Assembly (NCBI GenBank): GCA_031394045.1
Contig: JANMWN010000285.1
Span: 1-14,538, forward strand
Direction of reading: 5' to 3'
Length of the DNA stretch: 14,538 nucleotides
Source: JANYIP01 sp031394045
GTDB taxonomy: Bacteria; Actinomycetota; Actinomycetes; Prado026
Shown here: in pieces, positions 9,024-14,538 of the stretch
How positions within the stretch are numbered: position 1 is the first letter of the stretch
How the letters are laid out: each line of letters opens with the position of its first letter
Position numbers and translations under genes: made by a program
The notes under the pieces: model-generated
Databases searched by the model: none
What the model saw: only the letters and a program-made list of their open reading frames with translations
What the model was told of the DNA's origin: nothing

Positions 9024-9353
9024 ATGGTCGCCCGCGTGGTCCCCGCCCGTACCCTCCCGCTGTGCCCGGCTCCCCTGGACCCCGCGCACGTGGTCTCGGG
9101 CCAGCCCACGGTGAGCTCCGCCGACGTGGCCACCGTCGGGACCGTGACCGTCGGCGTCTGGGAGCACACAGCAGGGGTCTCCACCGACGTCGAGGCCGAC
9201 GAGGTCTTCGTGGTGCTGAGCGGGCGGGCCACCGTGGAGGTCGAGGGCGGCCCGGTGCTCGAGCTGGCCACCGGCGACATCGGCGTGCTCGAGGCCGGCG
9301 ACCGGACCCGCTGGACCGTCCACGAGACGCTCCGCAAGGTGTACGTCGTCTAA
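9024..9353 (+). CDS. Small cupin-fold protein
   Basis: This is a 109-residue single-domain cupin. The segments TVTVGVWEHTAGVSTDVEAD, EVFVVLSGRATVEVEGG and LELATGDIGVLEAGDRTRWTV match the small cupin_3/DUF861-like family (relatives of ureidoglycine aminohydrolase). The first cupin motif is reduced: W-E-H-T is present but the full His/His/Glu/His metal set is not evident. The substrate is unknown and the binding role uncertain. The ATG at 9024 is preferred over an in-frame GTG at 9006, because a TANNNT box lies just upstream and there is no ribosome binding site for either. It is separated by about 140 bases from the sulfur genes, and there is no sign that it belongs to them. Confidence 0.72.
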   Translation: MVARVVPARTLPLCPAPLDPAHVVSGQPTVSSADVATVGTVTVGVWEHTAGVSTDVEADEVFVVLSGRATVEVEGGPVLELATGDIGVLEAGDRTRWTVHETLRKVYVV

Positions 9354-9481
9354 CCCGCCCGCGTGTCCGGGTCACCGCGCGCGGGGGCGTACCTGGGCGT
9401 GCATGGGCAAGGGCAAGTTGCGCGGTGCCGCGGATCTGTCCAGCATCTGGACCCGCCCTCGTACTCCTGGACGCGCTCTGT

Positions 9482-9487
9482 CACACT
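9482..9487 (+). promoter_or_regulatory. Possible -10 box for the leader peptide-nirA transcript
   Basis: CACACT partly fits the TANNNT -10 pattern and lies 7 bases ahead of the leader-peptide ATG, so the transcript could begin at the start codon. I see no -35 box at the usual spacing. The call rests on position and on the leaderless nature of the studied mycobacterial relatives. Confidence 0.35.
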
Positions 9488-9494
9488 TCGGCCC

Positions 9495-9590
9495 ATGCAG
9501 CCCGTCTCGCCCTTCCTGGTCGCGCGGCGTCACATCGACCTGATGCGGGTCTGTGGCATGTCCTGCCGGTGCTCAGTCCCGGTCGTCTGA
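9495..9590 (+). CDS. Cysteine-responsive leader peptide upstream of nirA
   Basis: This 31-codon ORF carries FLVARRHIDLMRVCGMSCRC. The RRH(I/V)DL block followed by clustered cysteines (C20, C24, C26) is the hallmark of putative leader peptides ahead of sulfur-assimilation genes across actinobacteria. In Mycobacterium smegmatis a leaderless polycysteine ORF of this type was shown to attenuate its operon in response to cysteine. Here CACACT (9482-9487) ends 7 bases before the ATG, consistent with a leaderless transcript, and no ribosome binding site is present. The expected logic is that scarce Cys-tRNA stalls the ribosome on the Cys codons and changes the folding of the 135-base leader, raising nirA-cysH expression. 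Confidence 0.85.
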   Translation: MQPVSPFLVARRHIDLMRVCGMSCRCSVPVV

Positions 9591-9614
9591 CCGCAGCCCG
9601 CAGCTGTTCTTCCG

Positions 9615-9634
9615 CCGGGCGCGCGAGTGCCCGG
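9615..9634 (+). promoter_or_regulatory. Hairpin in the nirA leader
   Basis: CCGGGC (9615-9620) and GCCCGG (9629-9634) form a 6-bp GC stem with an 8-base loop, about 25 bases past the leader-peptide stop. It has no T tract, so it is more likely part of the switching structure than a terminator. Confidence 0.45.
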
Positions 9635-9669
9635 TACTTCGCCTCCTCGGCCTAGCCCCCTGCATACGC

Positions 9670-9723
9670 GCGTCCTCCCCGCATAAGCCCCCCAAGAGGG
9701 CCCCAAGAGGGCACAGAGGACGC
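9670..9723 (+). promoter_or_regulatory. Helix that can mask the nirA ribosome binding site
   Basis: GCGTCCTC (9670-9677) is perfectly complementary to GAGGACGC (9716-9723), which contains the nirA Shine-Dalgarno GAGGA, 5 bases from the ATG. The 38-base loop holds smaller GCCC/GGGC stems and a tandem 11-bp repeat, CCCCAAGAGGG (9690-9700 and 9701-9711). This gives a direct way to shut off nirA translation and to couple it to leader-peptide translation. The complementarity is seen; the regulatory role is inferred. Confidence 0.6.
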
Positions 9724-9725
9724 AG

Positions 9726-11498
9726 ATGGTCACCCCCGTTCCAGCCGACGCAGGTACAGCAGGCACAGCAGGCACAGCAGGCACAGCAGGCACAGCCGAC
9801 GCCTCGCCGCCTCGCGCGCCCGAGCGCGCCCCCCGTGGCGCTGGCCGGCCGGGCAAGCCGCGCGGCGAAGGGCAGTGGGCGCTCGGCTTCCGCGAGCCCC
9901 TCAACGCCAACGAGCGCACCAAGAAGGACGACGACGGCCTGAACGTCCGCGCCCGGATCGAGAACATCTACGCCCACCGCGGCTTCGCCTCGATCGACCC
10001 CGCCGACCTGCGCGGCCGGATGCGTTGGTGGGGGCTCTACACCCAGCGCGCCGAGGGCATCGAGGGCGGCCGAACCGCGAGCATGGAGCCCGAGGAGCTC
10101 GACGCCCCCTTCTTCATGCTGCGCGTACGCATCGACGGCGGCCGGCTCAACCTGGCCCAGCTGCGTACGGTCGCGACGATCTCGACGGAGTTCGGGCGCG
10201 ACACCGCTGACGTCACCGACCGGCAGAACATCCAGCTGCACTGGATCCGCGTCGAGGACGTCCCCGAGATCTGGAAGCGCCTCGAGGCCGTCGGCCTGAC
10301 CACCGCCGAGGCCTGCGGCGACACCCCGCGGGTGATCCTCGGCTCGCCCGTCGCCGGTGTCTCCCCCGACGAGATCGTGGACGGCACCCCGGCGATCGAC
10401 GAGATCGTCCGGCTGCACGTGGGCAACCCCGCCTACTCGAACCTGCCGCGCAAGTTCAAGACGGCGATCAGCGGCTCCCCCCATCTCGACGTGGCGCACG
10501 AGGTCAACGACCTGTCGTTCGTCGGCGTACGCCACCCCGAGCACGGCCCGGGCTTCGACGTCTGGGTCGGCGGCGGGCTCTCCACCAACCCGCACCTGGC
10601 CCAGCGTCTCGGCGCCTTCGTCTCGCTGGACGAGGTGGTCGACGTCTGGGCCGGGGTAGTCGGCATCTTCCGCGACTACGGCTATCGCCGGTTGCGTACC
10701 AAGGCCCGGCTGAAGTTCCTGGTCGCCGACTGGGGCACCGAGCGGTTCCGCGAGGTCCTGGAGACGGAGTACCTGGGCCGGGTCCTGCGCGACGGTCCGC
10801 CGCCGGGCGACCCGCCCCGCGGCCGGCGCGACCACATCGGCGTGCACCCGCAGACCGACGGCCGCTTCACCATCGGCGCCAAGCCGACCGTGGGCCGGAT
10901 GTCCGGCACGGCGCTGACCCGGCTGGCCGACGCCGTCGAGGCGGCCGGCGGGCACGAGATCCGGCTGACCGTCGAGCAGAGCCTGGTCGTCCTCGGCATC
11001 CCCGCCGACCGGGTCGACGCGCTGGTCGAAGCGATGGCCACGCTCGGGCTCGACGCGGCGCCGGGCACCTTCCGCCGGGGCGCGATGGCCTGCACGGGCA
11101 TCGAGTACTGCAAGCTCGCCATCACCGAGACCAAGGGCAACGCCAAGCGGCTGATCGCCGAGCTCGAGGACCGGCTCCCCACGTTCGACCAGCCGCTGAC
11201 CATCCACGTCAACGGCTGCCCGAACTCGTGCGCCCGCATCCAGGTCGCCGACATCGGCCTCAAGGGCGTGCTCGTGCCCGACGGCAACGGCGGCGACGCC
11301 GAGGGCTTCCAGGTCCACTTGGGCGGCCGGCTCGGACAGGAAGCCGGTTTCGGCCGGACGGTACGAGGGCTCCGGGTCGCTGCCGACGACCTCACCGACT
11401 ACGTCGAGCGCGTGGTCCGCACGTTCGACGAGACCCGCGCGGACGGCGAGACCTTCGCCAGCTGGGCCGTACGCGTACCCGAGGAGGAGCTGCGATGA
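9726..11498 (+). CDS. nirA: Ferredoxin-dependent sulfite reductase NirA
   Basis: NirA carries out the six-electron reduction of sulfite to sulfide for cysteine and methionine synthesis. The 590-residue protein follows the siroheme/[4Fe-4S] reductase plan, with two ferredoxin-like repeats and a C-terminal cluster domain. The four cluster ligands are C456, C462 (ACTGIEYC), C498 and C502 (VNGCPNSC). Y105 (WWGLYTQR) and C197 (EACGDTPR) are 92 residues apart, the same as the Tyr69-Cys161 pair cross-linked near the siroheme in the M. tuberculosis enzyme. This favours sulfite over nitrite reductase. The N-terminus is about 36 residues longer than in that enzyme and contains a Thr-Ala-Gly repeat. The ATG has GAGGA 5 bases upstream. 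It overlaps cysH by 4 bases (ATGA). Control is probably by the upstream cysteine leader peptide. Confidence 0.95.
   Translation: MVTPVPADAGTAGTAGTAGTAGTADASPPRAPERAPRGAGRPGKPRGEGQWALGFREPLNANERTKKDDDGLNVRARIENIYAHRGFASIDPADLRGRMRWWGLYTQRAEGIEGGRTASMEPEELDAPFFMLRVRIDGGRLNLAQLRTVATISTEFGRDTADVTDRQNIQLHWIRVEDVPEIWKRLEAVGLTTAEACGDTPRVILGSPVAGVSPDEIVDGTPAIDEIVRLHVGNPAYSNLPRKFKTAISGSPHLDVAHEVNDLSFVGVRHPEHGPGFDVWVGGGLSTNPHLAQRLGAFVSLDEVVDVWAGVVGIFRDYGYRRLRTKARLKFLVADWGTERFREVLETEYLGRVLRDGPPPGDPPRGRRDHIGVHPQTDGRFTIGAKPTVGRMSGTALTRLADAVEAAGGHEIRLTVEQSLVVLGIPADRVDALVEAMATLGLDAAPGTFRRGAMACTGIEYCKLAITETKGNAKRLIAELEDRLPTFDQPLTIHVNGCPNSCARIQVADIGLKGVLVPDGNGGDAEGFQVHLGGRLGQEAGFGRTVRGLRVAADDLTDYVERVVRTFDETRADGETFASWAVRVPEEELR
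9753..9797 (+). repeat. Five-copy 9-bp repeat in the 5' end of nirA
   Basis: Five units of GGCACAGCA (the first GGTACAGCA, the last GGCACAGCC) encode a (Gly-Thr-Ala)n tract at about residues 10-24 of NirA. The unit is three codons long, so changes in copy number keep the frame. The tract lies in the non-conserved N-terminal extension and is probably a disordered tail that grew by slippage. Confidence 0.9.
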
Positions 11499-12196
11499 GC
11501 GTGATCTATGCGACCGCTGCGACACGGGAGCTGGCCGAGGCCGCTGACCGCCGCTTCGCCGACGCCCACCCGCTCGAGACGCTCGCCTGGGCGGGCCGCA
11601 CGTTCGGCTCCCGCCTGGTGGTCGCCTCGTCGATGGCCGACGAGGTGGTCGCCCACCTCGCGTCCCGGGCCGTACCCGGGATCGACGTCGTCTTCCTCGA
11701 CACCGGCTACCACTTCCCCGAGACGATCGAGTTCCGGCGCGGCGTGGAGCAGCGGCTGGACGTCAACATCATCGACGTCACGCCCGAGCTGACGGTTGCC
11801 GAGCAGGACGCGCGGTTCGGCCCTCAGCTGTACGGCCGCGACCCGGACGCGTGCTGCTCGATGCGCAAGGTGGAGCCCCTGCACCGTGCGCTCGACCCGT
11901 ACGACGCCTGGATCAGCGGTGTACGCCGTGAGGAGTCGACCTCGCGCTCGCACACCGCGGTCGTGGCGTGGGACTCTGCCCGCGGCAAGGTCAAGGTCAA
12001 CCCGATCGCGGCCTGGACGCAGGCCCAGATCGACGACTACGTCGCGACCCACGGCCTGCGCCACAACCCGCTGCAGCAGCTGGGGTTCACCTCGATCGGT
12101 TGCGCGCCCTGCACCCGGGCCGTGGCCCCGGGCGAGGACCCGCGGGCCGGGCGCTGGGCCGGGTTCGCCAAGACCGAGTGCGGGCTGCACCGGTAA
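11495..12196 (+). CDS. cysH: Adenylyl-sulfate (APS) reductase, [4Fe-4S] type
   Basis: This enzyme reduces adenosine 5'-phosphosulfate to sulfite and AMP using thioredoxin, supplying NirA with its substrate. The 233-residue protein has LVVASSMADEVV in the nucleotide-binding loop, FLDTGYHFPET, the cluster ligands C120/C121 (DACCSMRK) and C203/C206 (GCAPCT), and the catalytic C229 in KTECGLH. These spacings equal those of M. tuberculosis CysH (C140/141, C223/226, C249). The CC...CxxC cluster separates APS reductases from the cluster-free PAPS reductases, so no APS kinase step is needed before it. The start is ATG, overlapping the nirA stop, with GAGGAGG just upstream inside nirA. The cysD/cysN genes for the preceding sulfurylase step are not in the window. 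Confidence 0.95.
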   Translation: MSVIYATAATRELAEAADRRFADAHPLETLAWAGRTFGSRLVVASSMADEVVAHLASRAVPGIDVVFLDTGYHFPETIEFRRGVEQRLDVNIIDVTPELTVAEQDARFGPQLYGRDPDACCSMRKVEPLHRALDPYDAWISGVRREESTSRSHTAVVAWDSARGKVKVNPIAAWTQAQIDDYVATHGLRHNPLQQLGFTSIGCAPCTRAVAPGEDPRAGRWAGFAKTECGLHR

Positions 12197-12259
12197 CTGA
12201 CTGCGCCCGCGACCGCGCCCAACCCTGCCGCGAGCGCCTCCATAGGTCAGACTCTCACC

Positions 12260-12346
12260 ATGCTTCGGAAGCTTCGGGTCCTGTGGATGCTCCGGGTCCC
12301 GTGGATGCTTCAAGTCCTTCCCGTGGGCCGCAGGGGTGCGGGATGA
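12260..12346 (+). CDS. Possible short ORF coupled to the chelatase gene
   Basis: A 28-codon ORF, beginning MLRKLRVLWMLRVPWMLQV, ends in a TGA that overlaps the chelatase ATG by ATGA. CAGACT (12248-12253) ends 6 bases before its ATG, the spacing of a leaderless start, and there is no ribosome binding site. Much of it is an 18-bp tandem repeat, so the open frame could be accidental. It resembles no protein I know. Treat it as a candidate coupling or leader ORF only. Confidence 0.25.
   Translation: MLRKLRVLWMLRVPWMLQVLPVGRRGAG
12276..12311 (+). repeat. Two-copy 18-bp tandem repeat before the chelatase gene
   Basis: GGGTCCTGTGGATGCTCC (12276-12293) is followed directly by GGGTCCCGTGGATGCTTC (12294-12311), with only two differences. 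A decayed third copy (AAGTCC then CCGTGGG) may follow. The array fills the 146-base gap between cysH and the chelatase gene. The 18-bp unit keeps all reading frames open across it. Confidence 0.8.
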
Positions 12347-13083
12347 GCCTTCCGCCGTTGGTCCTGGCCGCCCACGGCAGCCCGCATCCCGACCACGCAC
12401 CGGCGATCCTCGAGCTGCGCGACCAGATCGGCCGGCAGGGTGACGTCCAGGTGGGCTGGCTCGACTTCGGCGAGCCGGACCTGGCCGGGGCGGTGGCGCT
12501 GGCCCGCGAGACAGGTAACGGCCGGCAGGGTCCGGCCGAGCTGCGCCTGCGTCGACGCGGGGCGGCCATCGTGGTGCCGCTGCTGCTGGCGGCCGGGTTC
12601 CACGCCCGCGTCGACATCCCGCGGATGCTCTCGGGCGTACGCCGGGTGATCGTGACTCCCACGCTGGGGCCCGACCCACGGCTGGCCGACGCCGTGATCC
12701 GGCGACTGGCCGACGCCGGGACGCCCAAGGACGACCCGATCGTGCTCGCGGCGGCCGGCTCCTCGGACGAGTACGCGGTGGCACAGGTCGAGTCGGTGGC
12801 GGCCGCGCTGCGCGAGCTGCGGCCCGGTGCGGTGCGGACCGGATACCTCGCCGGCGACGGTCCGAGCCTGGCCGAGACCGTCCGCGGGATGACGGAGGGT
12901 GACGACCCGGTGACGGTGGCAACGTACCTGCTCAGCCCTGGCACGCTCGCGGACCGGGTCGCCGAGGTCGGCCGGGCGGCCGGCGCGGCCAAGATCACCG
13001 CCCCGCTCGGGGCCGCTCCCGAGGTCGTCGAGCTCATCCGGGACCGCTGGCTCGCCGCAGCACCTGGCGGGAACTCGGCCTGA
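12343..13083 (+). CDS. che1: Sirohydrochlorin chelatase, CbiX/Che1-like
   Basis: This is probably the ferrochelatase that inserts iron into sirohydrochlorin to make the siroheme used by NirA. The 246-residue protein has two CbiX-type halves. The first begins LVLAAHGSPHPDH (metal-binding H11) and continues to VVPLLLAAGFHARVDIP (H87). The second begins VLAAAGSSDEYAVAQV and includes TYLLSPGTLADRV, where the histidines are lost. This is as expected for two-domain members with one active half. The order nirA-cysH-chelatase is the same as nirA-cysH-che1 in M. tuberculosis. The ATG at 12343 has AGGGG about 6 bases upstream. The open frame extends further upstream without another ATG, so a GTG-started longer form is possible but unlikely. 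A cobalt substrate cannot be excluded by sequence. Confidence 0.85.
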   Translation: MSLPPLVLAAHGSPHPDHAPAILELRDQIGRQGDVQVGWLDFGEPDLAGAVALARETGNGRQGPAELRLRRRGAAIVVPLLLAAGFHARVDIPRMLSGVRRVIVTPTLGPDPRLADAVIRRLADAGTPKDDPIVLAAAGSSDEYAVAQVESVAAALRELRPGAVRTGYLAGDGPSLAETVRGMTEGDDPVTVATYLLSPGTLADRVAEVGRAAGAAKITAPLGAAPEVVELIRDRWLAAAPGGNSA

Positions 13084-13125
13084 AGTCATGGAACACTGAG
13101 CCCTCCAGAGCCGGAGCCAGCAGGG

Positions 13126-14208
13126 ATGTCGATGAGCGGAACCTCACCTCAAGCAACGCCAACACCGCGCACCTCGCCGCACGGGATCAACGGCAACTCG
13201 ACGTACCAGCACGCGAACACGGCGATCATGTCCGTCTCCGCCGTCGAGGCGCCGCAGGTGGTGACCTCCGCCGAGTTCGACGAGCGGCTGGCCAAGACGC
13301 TGACCCGGCTCGGGCTGCGCCCGGGGCTGCTCCAGGGCCTGGCCGGGATCCACGAGCGCCGCTGGTGGGACGAGGACACGAGCTTTGCCGAGGCAGCCGC
13401 AATGGCCGGTGCCAAGGCGCTCGCCGAGTCCGGCATCGACCCCGCACGTACTGGTCTGATGATCAACTCCTCGATCAGCAGCAACCACCTCGAGCCGTCC
13501 GCCGCCGTCGAGATCCACCACCTGCTCGGGCTGCCGACCTCCTGCCTGAACTTCGATCTCTCCAACGCCTGCCTCGGCTTCGTCAACGCGATGCACCTGG
13601 CCGGCACGATGATCGACTCCGGCCAGATCGAGTACGCGGTCATCGTCGACGGCGAGAGCGCCCGCTACACCCAGGAAGCCACGATCGCCCGGCTGAACCG
13701 GCCCGAGACCACTGTCGAGGAGCTTTTCTCCGAGTTCGCCACTCTGACGGTCGGGTCGGGCGCCGCGTCGGTCGTCCTCGGCCCGGCCGACCAGCATCCC
13801 GGAGCGCACCGGCTCGTCGGCGGCGTGGCGCGGGCCGGCACCGAGCACCACCAGCTCTGCGTCGGCGACCTCGAGCAGATGCGTACGGACACCAAGGGAC
13901 TCCTGGACGCCGGGCTCGCGCTCGCCGAGGACGCCAGGAAGGCCGCGCTGGGCGACAACGACTGGTCCGACATGGACTGCTACGTACTGCACCAGGTCTC
14001 GTCCGTCCACACCAGCGCACTGTGCGCCCGGCTCGGCATCGACCCGGCCCGGGTGCCGCTCACCTTCCCGCGGCTGGGCAACATCGGCCCGGCGTCGGTC
14101 CCGATCACGCTGGCCCACCAGAGCGAGTCGCTGCTCCCTGGCGACCGGATCCTGTGCATGGGCATCGGCTCGGGCCTCAACACCGCGTTCAGCGAGATCC
14201 ACTGGTGA
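13126..14208 (+). CDS. oleA: Thiolase-fold acyl-CoA condensing enzyme OleA
   Basis: OleA joins two long-chain acyl-CoAs head to head to a beta-keto acid, the first step to long-chain olefins and beta-lactones. It resembles KAS III (FabH). The 360-residue protein has the nucleophile C149 in LSNACLGF, H289 (VLHQVSSVH) and N319 (RLGNIGPASVP). It also has E123 (SNHLEPSAA), which is 26 residues before the cysteine, as Glu117/Cys143 in Xanthomonas OleA. This glutamate is the OleA hallmark missing from FabH. Two starts are possible: ATG 13126 (GGAG 9 bases upstream) or ATG 13132 (AGGG 6 bases upstream). The conserved part begins near GNSTYQHANTAIM, so the first 20 residues are variable. The stop overlaps the next gene's start (TGATG). 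A 42-base gap separates it from the chelatase gene. Confidence 0.9.
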   Translation: MSMSGTSPQATPTPRTSPHGINGNSTYQHANTAIMSVSAVEAPQVVTSAEFDERLAKTLTRLGLRPGLLQGLAGIHERRWWDEDTSFAEAAAMAGAKALAESGIDPARTGLMINSSISSNHLEPSAAVEIHHLLGLPTSCLNFDLSNACLGFVNAMHLAGTMIDSGQIEYAVIVDGESARYTQEATIARLNRPETTVEELFSEFATLTVGSGAASVVLGPADQHPGAHRLVGGVARAGTEHHQLCVGDLEQMRTDTKGLLDAGLALAEDARKAALGDNDWSDMDCYVLHQVSSVHTSALCARLGIDPARVPLTFPRLGNIGPASVPITLAHQSESLLPGDRILCMGIGSGLNTAFSEIHW

Positions 14209-14538
14209 TGCCCCCTGGGGGCATGCCCGGGCTCGACCCGGCGTGGTCACGACTGGTTGTCGCGATCGGCGCCGACGGTGACCAGCACACGTGGCACTGC
14301 CTGGACAGCTGGCCGGTCGACGCTGCCGAGCCGGTGGGGACGCTGCTGTGCGTCCACGGCAACCCGACCTGGTCGTACCTGTGGCGCAGCCTGCTGGCTG
14401 GAGCGCCGCCGGGGTGGCGGGTCGTCGCCGTCGACCACCTCGGGATGGGGTACTCCGACCGGGTCCCGACCCCGCAGCGCCTCGCAGACCGGGTGGCCGA
14501 CCTCGGCACCGTCGTGGCCGCACTCGGCGTCACCGGCC
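14208..14538 (+). CDS. oleB: OleB-type alpha/beta hydrolase, N-terminal part (cut by window end)
   Basis: The first 110 codons of an alpha/beta-hydrolase fold protein run off the window. LLCVHGNPTWSYLWRSLL is the oxyanion/halide-site motif of the haloalkane-dehalogenase superfamily, and VVAVDHLGMGYSD is the following strand-turn. OleB, a member of this superfamily, decarboxylates the beta-lactone made by OleC to the final olefin. The nucleophile Asp and the His lie beyond the edge. The start ATG overlaps the oleA stop (TGATG), and a second in-frame ATG lies five codons later. In several actinobacteria OleB is fused to OleC, which the missing part would show. Identity rests on the motif plus adjacency to oleA. 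Confidence 0.85.
   Translation, partial: MPPGGMPGLDPAWSRLVVAIGADGDQHTWHCLDSWPVDAAEPVGTLLCVHGNPTWSYLWRSLLAGAPPGWRVVAVDHLGMGYSDRVPTPQRLADRVADLGTVVAALGVTG

Noticed and set aside
9355..9391. Terminator after the cupin gene
   Set aside because: The GC-rich complementarity is interrupted by mismatches and no T tract follows, so it is not strong enough to call.
9573..11525. 650-codon open frame on the minus strand across nirA
   Set aside because: It is a shadow of nirA caused by third-position GC bias. It has low-complexity composition, spans the leader region, and lacks a plausible start context.
11399..12922. 507-codon minus-strand frame across cysH and the chelatase gene
   Set aside because: Arg/Pro/Gly-rich shadow frame crossing two well-supported genes.
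13144..14523. 459-codon open frame on the minus strand opposite oleA/oleB
   Set aside because: It covers two genes with clear family motifs on the plus strand. The product is compositionally biased with no recognisable domain.

Overview
The window is GC-rich (roughly 70% by eye) and reads as the chromosome of an actinobacterium, probably Streptomyces-like or from the Nocardioidaceae/Propionibacteriales. The support is the gene set: a GroEL2-type chaperonin without groES, a LytR_C membrane protein, a DUF3263 protein, GpgS, and a mycobacterial-type nirA-cysH-chelatase cluster. The species cannot be read from the sequence. Genes are densely packed, with several 4-base stop/start overlaps and several GTG starts.

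Layout. Bases 1-171 are non-coding and relatively AT-rich, ending in an intrinsic terminator. Next come four minus-strand genes: groEL (with its own promoter and a CIRCE-type operator), a cold-shock protein gene, and an overlapping pair encoding a ubiquitin-like sulfur carrier and a threonine-synthase-family PLP enzyme. The last pair is preceded by a complete S-box (SAM) riboswitch whose closing helix overlaps the ribosome binding site. From 4262 a plus-strand pair, gpgS-otsA, runs into otsB, which converges on it with a 16-base tail overlap. otsB, a LytR_C membrane protein and a DUF3263 protein then run on the minus strand. Upstream of the DUF3263 gene is a nine-copy 11-bp tandem repeat. On the plus strand follow a small cupin, a cysteine-containing leader peptide, nirA, cysH and a CbiX/Che1-type chelatase. 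The window ends with oleA and the first 110 codons of oleB.

How the parts fit. Sulfur is the main theme. nirA (sulfite to sulfide), cysH (APS to sulfite) and the chelatase (siroheme for NirA) form an assimilation unit. A leaderless cysteine-sensing leader peptide sits upstream, and a helix can mask the nirA ribosome binding site. Separately, the threonine-synthase-like gene, its sulfur carrier and the SAM riboswitch match the MetM/MetO route reported in Streptomyces. That route makes homocysteine directly from O-phosphohomoserine and a thiocarboxylated carrier protein. The window therefore probably holds sulfide production and sulfide use in methionine synthesis, each under its own RNA-level end-product control.

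The sugar section (gpgS, otsA, otsB) makes glucosyl-3-phosphoglycerate and trehalose. oleA/oleB start a long-chain olefin (or beta-lactone) pathway; OleB may be fused to OleC beyond the window edge.
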